Origin: Pseudomonas sp. URMO17WK12:I2
Lineage (GTDB): Bacteria > Pseudomonadota > Gammaproteobacteria > Pseudomonadales > Pseudomonadaceae
Reading direction: 5' to 3'
Assembly: GCF_003253735.1 (NCBI RefSeq)
Contig: NZ_QKYW01000007.1
Coordinates: 164,387 to 228,386, forward strand
DNA length: 64,000 nt
In this document: positions 32,577 through 39,764 of the stretch, in pieces
Numbering within the stretch: position 1 is the stretch's first letter
How the letters are laid out: every line of letters starts with the position of its first letter
Translations under genes and position numbers: made by a program
The notes under the pieces: model-generated
Seen by the model: only the letters and a program-made list of their open reading frames with translations
What the model was told of the DNA's origin: nothing
Database searches by the model: none

Positions 32577-33449
32577 ATGAGCGACACCCCCTACATCTTC
32601 GATATCAATGGCGCCGCCCAGTTTGAACAACTGGTGATCGAGAACTCGTTCACCACGCCGGTGCTGGTCGACTTCTGGGCCGAATGGTGCGCACCCTGCA
32701 AAGCGCTGATGCCGGTGCTGGCGCAGATCACCGAGGGTTACCAGGGCGAACTGCTGCTGGCCAAGGTGAACTGCGACGTCGAGCAGGAAATCGTCGCCCG
32801 CTTCGGCATCCGCAGCCTGCCGACCGTGGTGTTGTTCAAGGACGGCCAGCCGGTCGACGGCTTCCAGGGCGCCCAGCCGGAGTCGGCGATCCGCGCCCTG
32901 CTGCAGCCCCATGTCGCCGAGCCGCAAGCGCCCCAGGCCGATCTGCTTGAAGTGGCCCAGACGGCCTTCGCAGACGGCCGCATCGGCGAGGCCGAAGCCG
33001 CACTCAAGGAGTTGCTGGCGGAGAACAACGAAAACGCCGCCGCACTGATTCTCTACGCCCGCTGCGTGGCCGAGCGTGGCGAACTGAACGAGGCCGAGCA
33101 GGTGCTTGGCGCGGTGAAGGGCGATGAACACAAGCAGGCCCTCGCCGGTGCCCGCGCGCAGATCACCTTCCTGCGCCAGGCCGCCGACCTGCCGGACGCT
33201 GCCGCCCTGAAAAGCCGCCTGGCGCAGAATGCCGAAGATGACGAAGCCGCCTATCAGCTGGCCATCCAGCAGCTCGCCCGCCAACAGTATGAGCCGGCTC
33301 TGGATGGTTTGCTGAAGCTGTTCGTGCGCAATCGCAATTACGCAGACGGCCTGCCACACAAGACCCTGCTGCAGGTATTCGACCTGCTCGGCAACGACAA
33401 CCCGCTGGTCACCACCTACCGACGCCGGGTCTACCAGGCACTGTACTAA
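32577..33449 (+). CDS. cnoX: thioredoxin-like co-chaperone CnoX (YbbN)
   Basis: 290 residues. The N-terminal thioredoxin fold has the intact dithiol WCAPC (Cys38, Cys41) with FGIRSLPTVVLFKDGQ, and the C-terminal half is TPR-like (LLEVAQTAFADGRIGEAEAA, AALILYARCVAERGELNEAE, repeat of helical pairs). E. coli CnoX binds unfolded proteins under bleach stress and hands them to DnaK/GroEL; its own active site is SQHC-like, whereas this one keeps a thioredoxin CxxC and may also be redox active. The ATG at 32577 has an AGAGACCGACC leader. A repeat-like GAACCTGTTCA directly follows the stop. Confidence 0.92.
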   Translation: MSDTPYIFDINGAAQFEQLVIENSFTTPVLVDFWAEWCAPCKALMPVLAQITEGYQGELLLAKVNCDVEQEIVARFGIRSLPTVVLFKDGQPVDGFQGAQPESAIRALLQPHVAEPQAPQADLLEVAQTAFADGRIGEAEAALKELLAENNENAAALILYARCVAERGELNEAEQVLGAVKGDEHKQALAGARAQITFLRQAADLPDAAALKSRLAQNAEDDEAAYQLAIQQLARQQYEPALDGLLKLFVRNRNYADGLPHKTLLQVFDLLGNDNPLVTTYRRRVYQALY

Positions 33450-33950
33450 GAACCTGTTCACGACCTTCAAACCGGGCTTCGTCTATTTTGGCTGCAACAC
33501 GGCGATAGCGGCCGTTCAGCCGCTTTGCCTTTTTGGTGCTCCTCATGCCACAAAATTAGTAGACGACACCAATCGCCCCTTCACAAGGCCGAGTGGAATC
33601 GTTGTGGAGAGGGTTGAGCGACATGGATGTCGCGAGAGCCGCGATGGGCCAGGGATGGCCCTTCGCGGCGGGCCCTCGGAGCAATGATGGAGCGAGGGGA
33701 CCCCAGCGAAGCTGGGGCCGTAGGTCGGGGCTAGACCTTTTGGTTTCTTTTGGGGCGATGCCAAAAGAAACCCGCTCGACAGAGCGGAACCGAACGTATG
33801 GACAACCCGATAACGCTGACAAGCCCAGCTCTCGCAGGGAACGTAAAGAGCTCGCGGCTAAAGCCGCTCCTACGCAATCGCTGGATGTCTGCTTCTGCCT
33901 TGTAGTTGCCCATAGGCATGCCCAGATCGCCCTGGCAGCCTGAACTACAC
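33450..33950 (+). repeat. gene-free gap with dispersed repeat-like sequence
   Basis: 501 bases without a gene. It starts with GAACCTGTTCA directly after the cnoX TAA, the left arm of the structured repeat. About 33583-33780 is a GC-rich block with several perfect short stems (GGCCCTTCGC, CCCCAGCGAAGCTGGGG) that recalls a sequence dispersed in Pseudomonas genomes. The 15-mer GCTTCTGCCTTGTAG at 33891-33905 is shared with two other gaps. Open frames in it are not conserved. Confidence 0.5.
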
Positions 33951-34298
33951 CTATCCCACCCAACAATAAACCGGCGCATCGGCGCCGGTTTCCATGCGCA
34001 CCTGCTCGCAGTGGCGCAGGCGCACCAGCAGGCGCTTGCCGGCCACTTCGCCGCCGGCCAGCGCAGCCAATTGCGCCATCAACTGCGGCCCTTCGATACG
34101 CCCGGCGCGGCGCAACAGCTCCAGCACCATTTGCCACTGGCCATCCTGATCCGCCTGAGCCGGTGGCGGCGTGACTGCAGCCGGGCTCTGCGCTGCCACG
34201 CTCGGTACGGCCGCCGCCAACTGCGCCCAATCCTGCGGCTCCAGCTCCACCGTGAGGTCTACCGGCCAATCGCCGATCCGCCCGCGAATACGCACCAT
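33951..34298 (-). CDS. conserved hypothetical protein
   Basis: 115-residue protein of unknown function starting MVRIRGRIGDWPVDLTVELE, with a Pro/Ala-rich linker near residue 45 and a C-terminal segment GEVAGKRLLVRLRHCEQVRM followed by DAPVYCWVG. I chose the ATG at 34298 because GGAG lies six bases before it; the longer form starting MIEVTWFACQP at 34367 is also possible. It separates the cnoX gene from the zinc operon in the opposite orientation. A gene at this spot in P. aeruginosa is also hypothetical. Confidence 0.7.
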   Translation of the reverse strand: MVRIRGRIGDWPVDLTVELEPQDWAQLAAAVPSVAAQSPAAVTPPPAQADQDGQWQMVLELLRRAGRIEGPQLMAQLAALAGGEVAGKRLLVRLRHCEQVRMETGADAPVYCWVG

Positions 34299-34380
34299 AT
34301 CTGTCTCCACCTGATCGATGCGCCATGCTCCCACGGGCTGGCAGGCAAACCAAGTAACCTCTATCACGGCCGGTAAATTT

Positions 34381-34399
34381 GTTATAACGTATCAATAAC
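34381..34399 (+). promoter_or_regulatory. Zur-box-like palindrome ahead of the zinc operon
   Basis: GTTATAACGTATCAATAAC reads GTTAT...ATAAC at its ends, as Zur sites do, with a partly conserved centre. It is 21 bases before the start codon of the zrgA-like gene. The corresponding P. aeruginosa operon (PA4063-PA4066) is known to be Zur-controlled. Confidence 0.55.
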
Positions 34400-34420
34400 C
34401 TTCCCATACCGGAGCTTTCC

Positions 34421-34999
34421 ATGCGCTGCCTACTGCTCGCCTTGCCTTTCGCCCTACTCCCACTGGCCGCCGCTCAGGCCCACGATGACCATGAACACGG
34501 CAGCCTCGGTAAACATGAACACGGCGTTGCCACGCTGAACGTGGCGCTGGAAGGCAGCACTCTGGAAATCGAACTGCAAAGCCCGGCGATGAACATCGTC
34601 GGCTTCGAGCATGCCGCGACCAGCGACGCCGAAAAGAAGACCGTTGCGGCGGCCCGCGCGGTACTTGAAAAACCCGAGACCCTGTTCAGCTTGCCCGCCG
34701 CAGCCGGTTGCAGCCTGAGCGAAAACGAAGTACGCAGCCCGCTGTTCGGCAACGCTGAAGCCGACCACGACCACGACCACGACGAGCATGCCGACGGCGA
34801 CGAACATCACCACGAGCACAGCGATGTCGACGCCGACTACAGCTTTACCTGCAAGCAACCTGGCGAGCTGAAGACCCTCGACCTCTCGGCGTTCTACAAG
34901 CAGTTCCCGGCCACCCAGAAGATCAACGTGCAGCTGATCGGCCCGAGCGGCCAGCAGGGCGTCGAGTCGACCCCGGCCAACCCGCGCCTGAGCTTCTAA
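34421..34999 (+). CDS. zinc-binding periplasmic protein, DUF2796/ZrgA-like
   Basis: 192-residue exported protein (signal MRCLLLALPFALLPLAAAQA) with two His-rich metal-binding runs: HDDHEHGSLGKHEHG at the mature N-terminus and HDHDHDEHADGDEHHHEH around residues 112-130. The DUF2796 body holds two cysteines (GCSLSEN, FTCKQPG). It probably captures zinc in the periplasm under scarcity. It opens the operon for the ABC ATPase, permease and DUF3299 protein, behind a Zur-like box. A 273-base gap follows, containing a palindrome, so read-through to the ABC genes is not certain. Confidence 0.9.
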   Translation: MRCLLLALPFALLPLAAAQAHDDHEHGSLGKHEHGVATLNVALEGSTLEIELQSPAMNIVGFEHAATSDAEKKTVAAARAVLEKPETLFSLPAAAGCSLSENEVRSPLFGNAEADHDHDHDEHADGDEHHHEHSDVDADYSFTCKQPGELKTLDLSAFYKQFPATQKINVQLIGPSGQQGVESTPANPRLSF

Positions 35000-35057
35000 C
35001 CGTAGAGCCGATTCACGCTTTAGCTGCAGAGGCAACAAAGTGACGAGAGCCACCCTT

Positions 35058-35135
35058 CGTAGGATGGACGACGCTTCACCCGTCCACCGCTCTGCGATCG
35101 CAATGGTGGACAAAAAGAGCGCTGTCCACCCTACG
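35058..35135. repeat. imperfect palindrome CGTAGG(A)TGGAC...GTCCACCCTACG
   Basis: Left arm CGTAGGATGGACGACGC pairs imperfectly with GCGCTGTCCACCCTACG, and an inner GTCCACC/GGTGGAC pair lies between them. It belongs to a type of dispersed intergenic repeat common in bacteria. It is followed by the shared 15-mer GCTTCTGCCTTGTAG (35148-35162). It lies between the zrgA-like gene and the ABC ATPase gene. Confidence 0.65.
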
Positions 35136-35272
35136 CAGGGTGCCTCCGCTTCTGCCTTGTAGCTGCATATTCGACGGCAAAGCCATTTTTAGCGTGTCGC
35201 AACATATCCGGTTCGGTATCCATACCTAGGACTGGCACACTTGCCTCTCTCCCTCCAGCGCCAGCAGTCCCC

Positions 35273-35980
35273 ATGACCACAGCACTGATCGAACTCACCG
35301 ACCTCGGTTTCGCCTGGCCCGGCCAGGACGAACTTCTGGATATTCCCAGTTTTCATCTGCAGCGCAGCGAGACCCTGTTTCTCAAAGGCCCCAGCGGTAG
35401 CGGCAAGACCACCCTGCTCGGTTTGCTCGGCGGCGTGCAGAAACCCGGCCGCGGCAGCATTCGCCTGCTGGGCGAAGACCTCGCCTCACTCTCGGCGGCG
35501 CGCAGGGACCGCTTTCGCGTCGACCATACCGGCTACATCTTCCAGCAGTTCAACCTGCTGCCGTTTCTCAGCGTGCGCGACAACGTCGAGCTGCCCTGCC
35601 GCTTCTCGCGCCTGCGGGCCGAACGCGCCGCCCAGCGTTACGGCAGCGTCGCCGAGGCCGCCGGCAAGCTGCTGGAGCACCTGGGCCTGCGCCCGGAGTT
35701 GCTCGAACGCCGCGCCGACTCGCTGTCCATCGGCCAGCAGCAGCGAGTGGCTGCCGCCCGCGCACTGATCGGCCAACCGGAGCTGGTGATCGCCGACGAG
35801 CCGACCTCGGCACTGGACGCCGATGCCCGCCAGGCGTTTCTCGAACTGCTGTTCGGCGAATGCCGCGACGTCGGTGCCAGCCTGCTGTTCGTCAGCCACG
35901 ACCAGAGCCTGGCCACGCTGTTCGACCGCAGCCTGTCGCTCGCCGAACTCAACCGCGCCAGCAAAGCAGAGGAGGTCTGA
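35273..35980 (+). CDS. ABC transporter ATP-binding protein (MacB/LolD type), zinc operon
   Basis: 235-residue ATPase of the MacB/LolD family. Walker A is GPSGSGKTT near residue 42, the Q-loop is FQQFNLLPFLSVRDNVELP, the signature region is SLSIGQQQRVAAARALIG (a SIGQQQ variant of LSGGQ), and Walker B is LVIADEPTSALD. It pairs with the downstream FtsX-like permease, likely handling a metal complex, a lipoprotein or a metallo-chaperone rather than importing zinc itself. In P. aeruginosa the homologous genes rise under zinc limitation. Confidence 0.92.
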   Translation: MTTALIELTDLGFAWPGQDELLDIPSFHLQRSETLFLKGPSGSGKTTLLGLLGGVQKPGRGSIRLLGEDLASLSAARRDRFRVDHTGYIFQQFNLLPFLSVRDNVELPCRFSRLRAERAAQRYGSVAEAAGKLLEHLGLRPELLERRADSLSIGQQQRVAAARALIGQPELVIADEPTSALDADARQAFLELLFGECRDVGASLLFVSHDQSLATLFDRSLSLAELNRASKAEEV

Positions 35981-35981
35981 G

Positions 35982-37244
35982 GTGTTCCTGTTACGACTCG
36001 CCCTGGCCAGCCTGGCCAATCGCCGCTTCACCGCCCTGCTGACGGTATTCGCCATCGCCCTGTCGGTGTGCCTGCTGCTCGCCGTGGAACGGGTACGCAC
36101 CGAAGCACGCGCCAGTTTCGCCAACACCATCAGCGGCACCGACCTGATCGTCGGCGCCCGCTCCGGCAGCGTCAACCTGCTGCTCTACTCGGTGTTCCGC
36201 ATCGGCAATGCCACCAACAATATCCGCTGGGACAGCTTCGAGAAGCTCGCCGCGCACCGCCAGGTCGACTGGGCGATTCCCATTTCCCTGGGCGATTCGC
36301 ACCGCGGCTATCGGGTAATGGGCACCAATGAGGGCTATTTCGACCACTACCGTTACGGCCGTGGCCAGCCCCTGCAGCTGGCCCAGGGCGAACGCTTCCA
36401 CGACCTGTTCGACGTGGTGCTCGGCGCCGAGGTGGCCCAGGCGCTGAACTACAAGCTTGGCGACAAGCTGGTGCTGTCCCACGGGGTGGCGACGGTCAGC
36501 CTGCAGCAGCACGACGACAAGCCCTTCGTGGTCAGCGGCATCCTGGCGCGCACCGGCACCCCGGTGGATCGAACCCTGCACATTTCCCTGGAAGGCATGG
36601 AGGCGCTGCACGTCGACTGGCAGAACGGCGTACCGGCCCGGGGCGCCGGCAAGGTCAGTGCCGAGCAGGCACGCCACATGGACCTGCAGCCCAATGCGAT
36701 CACTGCGGCGATGCTCGGCCTGAAAAGCAAGATCGCCACCTTTGCCGTGCAGCGCGAGGTCAACGACTACCGCGGCGAGCCATTGCTGGCGATTCTCCCC
36801 GGCGTGGCCCTGCAGGAGCTGTGGAGCCTGATGGGCACGGCGGAAAAGGCGCTGTTCGTGGTCTCGCTGTTCGTGGTGCTCACGGGGCTGATCGGCATGC
36901 TCACCGCGATTCTCACCAGCCTCAACGAACGCCGCCGCGAAATGGCCATCCTGCGCTCGGTAGGCGCAAGGCCGTGGCACGTCGCCAGCCTGCTGATTCT
37001 CGAAGCCTTCTCGCTGGCGACCGCCGGTGTGGTGGCAGGCACCGCACTGCTGTATGCCGGCATCGCCGGTGCCCAGGGCTACGTGCAGGCCAACTACGGC
37101 CTGTATTTGCCGCTCAGCGCGCCGACGCCCTATGAGTGGACGCTGCTCGGCGCTATTCTGGCCGCCGCCCTGCTGATGGGCTGCGTGCCGGCCTGGCGGG
37201 CGTATCGGCAGTCGCTAGCCGATGGGCTTTCCATCAGGTTGTGA
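35982..37244 (+). CDS. ABC transporter permease (FtsX/MacB-like)
   Basis: 420-residue membrane protein with an N-terminal segment (FTALLTVFAIALSVCLLLAV), a large periplasmic domain (about residues 45-290) and three C-terminal segments (VVSLFVVLTGLIGMLTAILT, then EAFSLATAGVVAGTALLYAG, and GAILAAALLMGCVPAW), the FtsX layout. I chose the GTG at 35982: AGGAGG precedes it and it starts two bases after the ATPase stop. This type of transporter is mechanotransmission-based rather than a classic importer. Confidence 0.9.
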   Translation: MFLLRLALASLANRRFTALLTVFAIALSVCLLLAVERVRTEARASFANTISGTDLIVGARSGSVNLLLYSVFRIGNATNNIRWDSFEKLAAHRQVDWAIPISLGDSHRGYRVMGTNEGYFDHYRYGRGQPLQLAQGERFHDLFDVVLGAEVAQALNYKLGDKLVLSHGVATVSLQQHDDKPFVVSGILARTGTPVDRTLHISLEGMEALHVDWQNGVPARGAGKVSAEQARHMDLQPNAITAAMLGLKSKIATFAVQREVNDYRGEPLLAILPGVALQELWSLMGTAEKALFVVSLFVVLTGLIGMLTAILTSLNERRREMAILRSVGARPWHVASLLILEAFSLATAGVVAGTALLYAGIAGAQGYVQANYGLYLPLSAPTPYEWTLLGAILAAALLMGCVPAWRAYRQSLADGLSIRL

Positions 37245-37250
37245 CGGCAC

Positions 37251-37281
37251 GAAGCCGGGCCTGATCAGCCCGGCTTCGTTT
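37251..37281 (+). terminator. intrinsic terminator between the permease and DUF3299 genes
   Basis: GAAGCCGGGC and GCCCGGCTTC make a perfect 10-bp stem with a CTGATCA loop, followed by GTTTT. It lies inside what otherwise looks like one operon, 7 bases after the permease stop. Confidence 0.85.
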
Positions 37282-37300
37282 TCAATCAAAAGGTAGTGCC

Positions 37301-37822
37301 ATGCGTCGCGTCCTGCTTACCGCTCTGCTCCTCACCCTGGCCTCGCCGCTGTGGGCCGCCGAACTGCGCACCCTGAACTGGCAGGAGCTGATCCCCAAGG
37401 ACGCCCCGCCACAGATACCGCAGATGACGCCCATGCATGACATGTCGCAGCTCGGCGACGCGCTGTCCGAGGGCGGCGCGGCCTCCCTGCAGCAATTCCC
37501 CTCGGCGCCGGTGGTCAAGGAAATGGACGGCCAGCAGGTAAAGATCCCCGGTTATATCGTGCCGCTGGACGTCACCGAGGAAGGCCGTGTAACCGAATTC
37601 CTGCTGGTGCCCTACTTCGGCGCATGCATCCACGTGCCACCACCGCCGTCCAACCAGATCATCCATGTCAACACCGAGCTGGGCGTGCTGCTCGATGCGC
37701 TGTACCAGCCGTTCTGGGTCGAAGGCCCGCTCAAGGTCGAGCACAGCAGCAGCGAATTGGCGGAGGTCGGATACCAGCTGGCGGCCGACAAGATCTACCC
37801 CTACGAGCTGCCGGCCAATTAG
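37301..37822 (+). CDS. DUF3299 periplasmic protein
   Basis: 173-residue exported protein (signal MRRVLLTALLLTLASPLWAA). DUF3299 motifs: VKIPGYIVPLDV, FLLVPYFGACIHVPPPPSNQ and a C-terminal VGYQLAADKIYPYELP. One cysteine and one histidine close to each other (ACIH) could bind metal; no function is proven. As in P. aeruginosa (PA4066), it is the last gene of the zinc-responsive cluster, but here a good terminator precedes it. Its TAG stop falls within a TAGGGTCTGTTG sequence that matches the end of the MITE-like element at 8294-8594. Confidence 0.88.
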   Translation: MRRVLLTALLLTLASPLWAAELRTLNWQELIPKDAPPQIPQMTPMHDMSQLGDALSEGGAASLQQFPSAPVVKEMDGQQVKIPGYIVPLDVTEEGRVTEFLLVPYFGACIHVPPPPSNQIIHVNTELGVLLDALYQPFWVEGPLKVEHSSSELAEVGYQLAADKIYPYELPAN

Positions 37823-37831
37823 GGTCTGTTG
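37820..37831. repeat. solo MITE terminal sequence at a stop codon
   Basis: TAGGGTCTGTTG here equals positions 8296-8307, the end of the MITE-like element. The matching other end is not present nearby, so this may be a remnant. The first three bases are the DUF3299 stop codon. Confidence 0.45.
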
Positions 37832-37875
37832 ACCCTGCATCGCGACAAACCGTCGCACCCTTTCTTAGCCAGCTA

Positions 37876-37889
37876 TTGAGCTGAGTCAA
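37876..37889 (+). promoter_or_regulatory. Anr/Dnr-box-like site of oprG
   Basis: TTGAGCTGAGTCAA keeps the TTGA/TCAA half-sites and spacing of an Anr box (TTGAT-N4-ATCAA). It lies 71-84 bases ahead of the oprG start. A GGGCGC/GCGCCC stem follows. Anr-dependent, low-oxygen expression of oprG is known for P. aeruginosa. Confidence 0.6.
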
Positions 37890-37959
37890 GGGGCGCTCCG
37901 CTCAGCGCCCTACCCTGACGCCATCCGAGATGATTCGAATGACCCGTTAGGAGCTCACC

Positions 37960-38652
37960 ATGTACAAGTCGCTGTTCTCTGCCTCGCTGATCGCCCTGGC
38001 GCTGGCTGCCCCTGTTGCCCAGGCGCACCAGGCCGGAGACATTCTCTTGCGCGCTGGCGCCATCACCGTCAACCCGGAAGCGGACAGCTCCTCGGTCAAG
38101 GTCGACCGCGGCGGCCTGGCCGGCACCGACCTGGGTGGCAAGGTGACCATGAGCAGCGACACCCAGCTGGGCCTGAACTTCGCCTACATGATGACCGACC
38201 ATCTGGGCATCGAGCTGCTCGCCGCCACGCCGTTCGAGCACGACGTGAAGATCAAGGGCACCGTGCTGGATGCTGCAAACGGCAAGCTCGGCACCCTCAA
38301 GCACCTGCCGCCAACCCTGAGCCTGGTGTACTACCCGCTGGACACCAAGTCGGCTTTCCAGCCCTATGTCGGCGGCGGCATCAACTACACCTGGATCTAC
38401 GATGAGCACGTGGGCAGCGGCGCCTCGGCAGCCGGCTTCGACAACTTCCGCGCCAAGAACTCCTGGGGCCTGGCCTGGCAGATCGGTGCTGATTACATGC
38501 TGACCGACAACCTGATGATCAACGCCCAGGCGCGCTACATCGATATCGACACCACCGCCTACGTGGACAATACCGCCCTGGGCGTACGCGCCAAGGTCGA
38601 CGTGGATGTGGACCCGTTCGTGTATATGGTTGGCCTGGGTTACAAGTTCTAA
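37960..38652 (+). CDS. oprG: outer membrane protein OprG (OmpW family)
   Basis: 230-residue outer-membrane beta-barrel of eight strands. A signal peptide (MYKSLFSASLIALALAAPVA then QA) precedes the mature HQAGDILLRAGAITVNPE. The C-terminus ends VYMVGLGYKF, with a terminal Phe as needed for barrel assembly, and PYVGGGINYTWIY is the OmpW core. In P. aeruginosa OprG forms a hydrophobic lateral-gate channel for small amino acids or hydrophobics and is Anr- and iron-linked. The ATG has TAGGAG upstream. Confidence 0.95.
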   Translation: MYKSLFSASLIALALAAPVAQAHQAGDILLRAGAITVNPEADSSSVKVDRGGLAGTDLGGKVTMSSDTQLGLNFAYMMTDHLGIELLAATPFEHDVKIKGTVLDAANGKLGTLKHLPPTLSLVYYPLDTKSAFQPYVGGGINYTWIYDEHVGSGASAAGFDNFRAKNSWGLAWQIGADYMLTDNLMINAQARYIDIDTTAYVDNTALGVRAKVDVDVDPFVYMVGLGYKF

Positions 38653-38693
38653 AGGACAGTTAGAAGGAGCGGGCTGACAGCGATCTACTTTTT

Positions 38694-38754
38694 GTGGGAG
38701 CGGGCGGGGACGCCTAGCCCATGCCCGCGATTCGCGCGCACGGCGCGCTCCCAC
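38694..38754. repeat. diverged GTGGGAGCGGGC palindrome
   Basis: The arms GTGGGAGCGGGC and GCGCGCTCCCAC bracket GACGCCTAGCCCATGCCCGC. It is a drifted member of the same REP-like family as 5904-5952, downstream of oprG. Confidence 0.6.
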
Positions 38755-38789
38755 AGGTTCAGCGCTAGGCTCACTAACACCAAAAACGC

Positions 38790-38814
38790 AAAAAGCCGGC
38801 ATTGCCGGCTTTTT
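38790..38814. terminator. bidirectional terminator between oprG and the epimerase gene
   Basis: AAAAAGCCGGC and GCCGGCTTTTT (stem 7 bp plus A/U flank, loop ATT) lie between the convergent oprG and epimerase genes. Confidence 0.9.
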
Positions 38815-38834
38815 GCTGCCTTGCGCTTGGCGCC

Positions 38835-39764
38835 TCAGCTCTTGAGCAGCGCCGCCAATCCATCACGCAGTGAAGTCTGCGCCGGCAAGCGGTAGCAGGC
38901 GGCCAAACGGCTGTTGTCGGCGCGCGAATGGCGAATATCGCCGGCTCGCGCGTCCAGGTGGGTCACCGCCGGCAACCCGCCGAGCAGCTCGCCGACCTGG
39001 GCCAGCAGCTGCTTGAGACTCACGGACTGATTCCAGCCGACGTTCACCGCGCCGGCGGCCGGCTGCTCGGCATCCAGTGCCTGCAGCAGCAGCTCGACCA
39101 GATCGGCAACGTAGAAGAAATCCCGGGTTTGCTCGCCGTCCCCGAACACCTTTATCGGCAGGCCCTGCTGGGCGCGCTGGGTGAAGATGCTGATCACCCC
39201 GGAATAGGGTGACGATGGATCCTGGCGCGGGCCGAACACGTTGAAGAAGCGGAAGATCGCCGGCTCCAGCCCGTGTTGTCGCGCATAGAACTCCAGGTAG
39301 TGCTCGCTGGCCAGCTTGTCCGCCGCGTAAGGCGTCAACGGTGCCTTGGCAGTCTGCTCATCGATGGCCACGCCTTCGCCATTGTTGCCGTACACCGCGG
39401 CACTGGAGGCGAACACCACGCGACGCACACCGTGCTCGCGCATCGCCTCGCAGATGTTCAGGGTGCCGATGAAGTTGCTCTGGTGGGTGCTGACCGGGTC
39501 GTCCACCGAGGCTTGCACCGAGGCCACGGCCGCCAGGTGCACCACGGCGCTACACCCGGCCACGGCGCGGCTGACCAGGGAGGCATCGGCCACGTCGCCC
39601 TCGATAACGCTCAGGCGTCCATCGTCCAGTGGCAGGTTGCTCAGCTTGCCCATGGACAGGTTGTCCAGCACACGCACACTGTGCCCGCGTGCCAGCAAGG
39701 CATCGACCAGGTTGGAGCCGATGAAACCGGCACCGCCGGTAACGAGGATAGGTTGCTCAGACAT
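38835..39764 (-). CDS. NAD-dependent sugar-nucleotide epimerase/dehydratase
   Basis: 309-residue extended SDR protein: Rossmann motif LVTGGAGFIGSNLVDALLAR, then VVHLAAVASV, an SSAAVYG serine and YAADKLASE with the catalytic YxxxK. It is close to UDP-glucose 4-epimerase/WbpP-like enzymes, which build surface polysaccharide or rhamnolipid precursors, but the exact sugar is not known. It begins 8 bases before the stop of the RmlD-like gene, so they form a two-gene operon, as in P. aeruginosa PA4068/PA4069. The start is the ATG at 39764 (MSEQPILVTGG). Confidence 0.88.
   Translation of the reverse strand: MSEQPILVTGGAGFIGSNLVDALLARGHSVRVLDNLSMGKLSNLPLDDGRLSVIEGDVADASLVSRAVAGCSAVVHLAAVASVQASVDDPVSTHQSNFIGTLNICEAMREHGVRRVVFASSAAVYGNNGEGVAIDEQTAKAPLTPYAADKLASEHYLEFYARQHGLEPAIFRFFNVFGPRQDPSSPYSGVISIFTQRAQQGLPIKVFGDGEQTRDFFYVADLVELLLQALDAEQPAAGAVNVGWNQSVSLKQLLAQVGELLGGLPAVTHLDARAGDIRHSRADNSRLAACYRLPAQTSLRDGLAALLKS

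Noticed and set aside
33556..34422. A 288-codon minus-strand open frame in the cnoX-zinc operon gap
   Set aside because: It runs through the dispersed repeat block and reads as Arg/Gly-rich noise; the 115-residue gene at 33951-34298 in another frame has a good ribosome-binding site.
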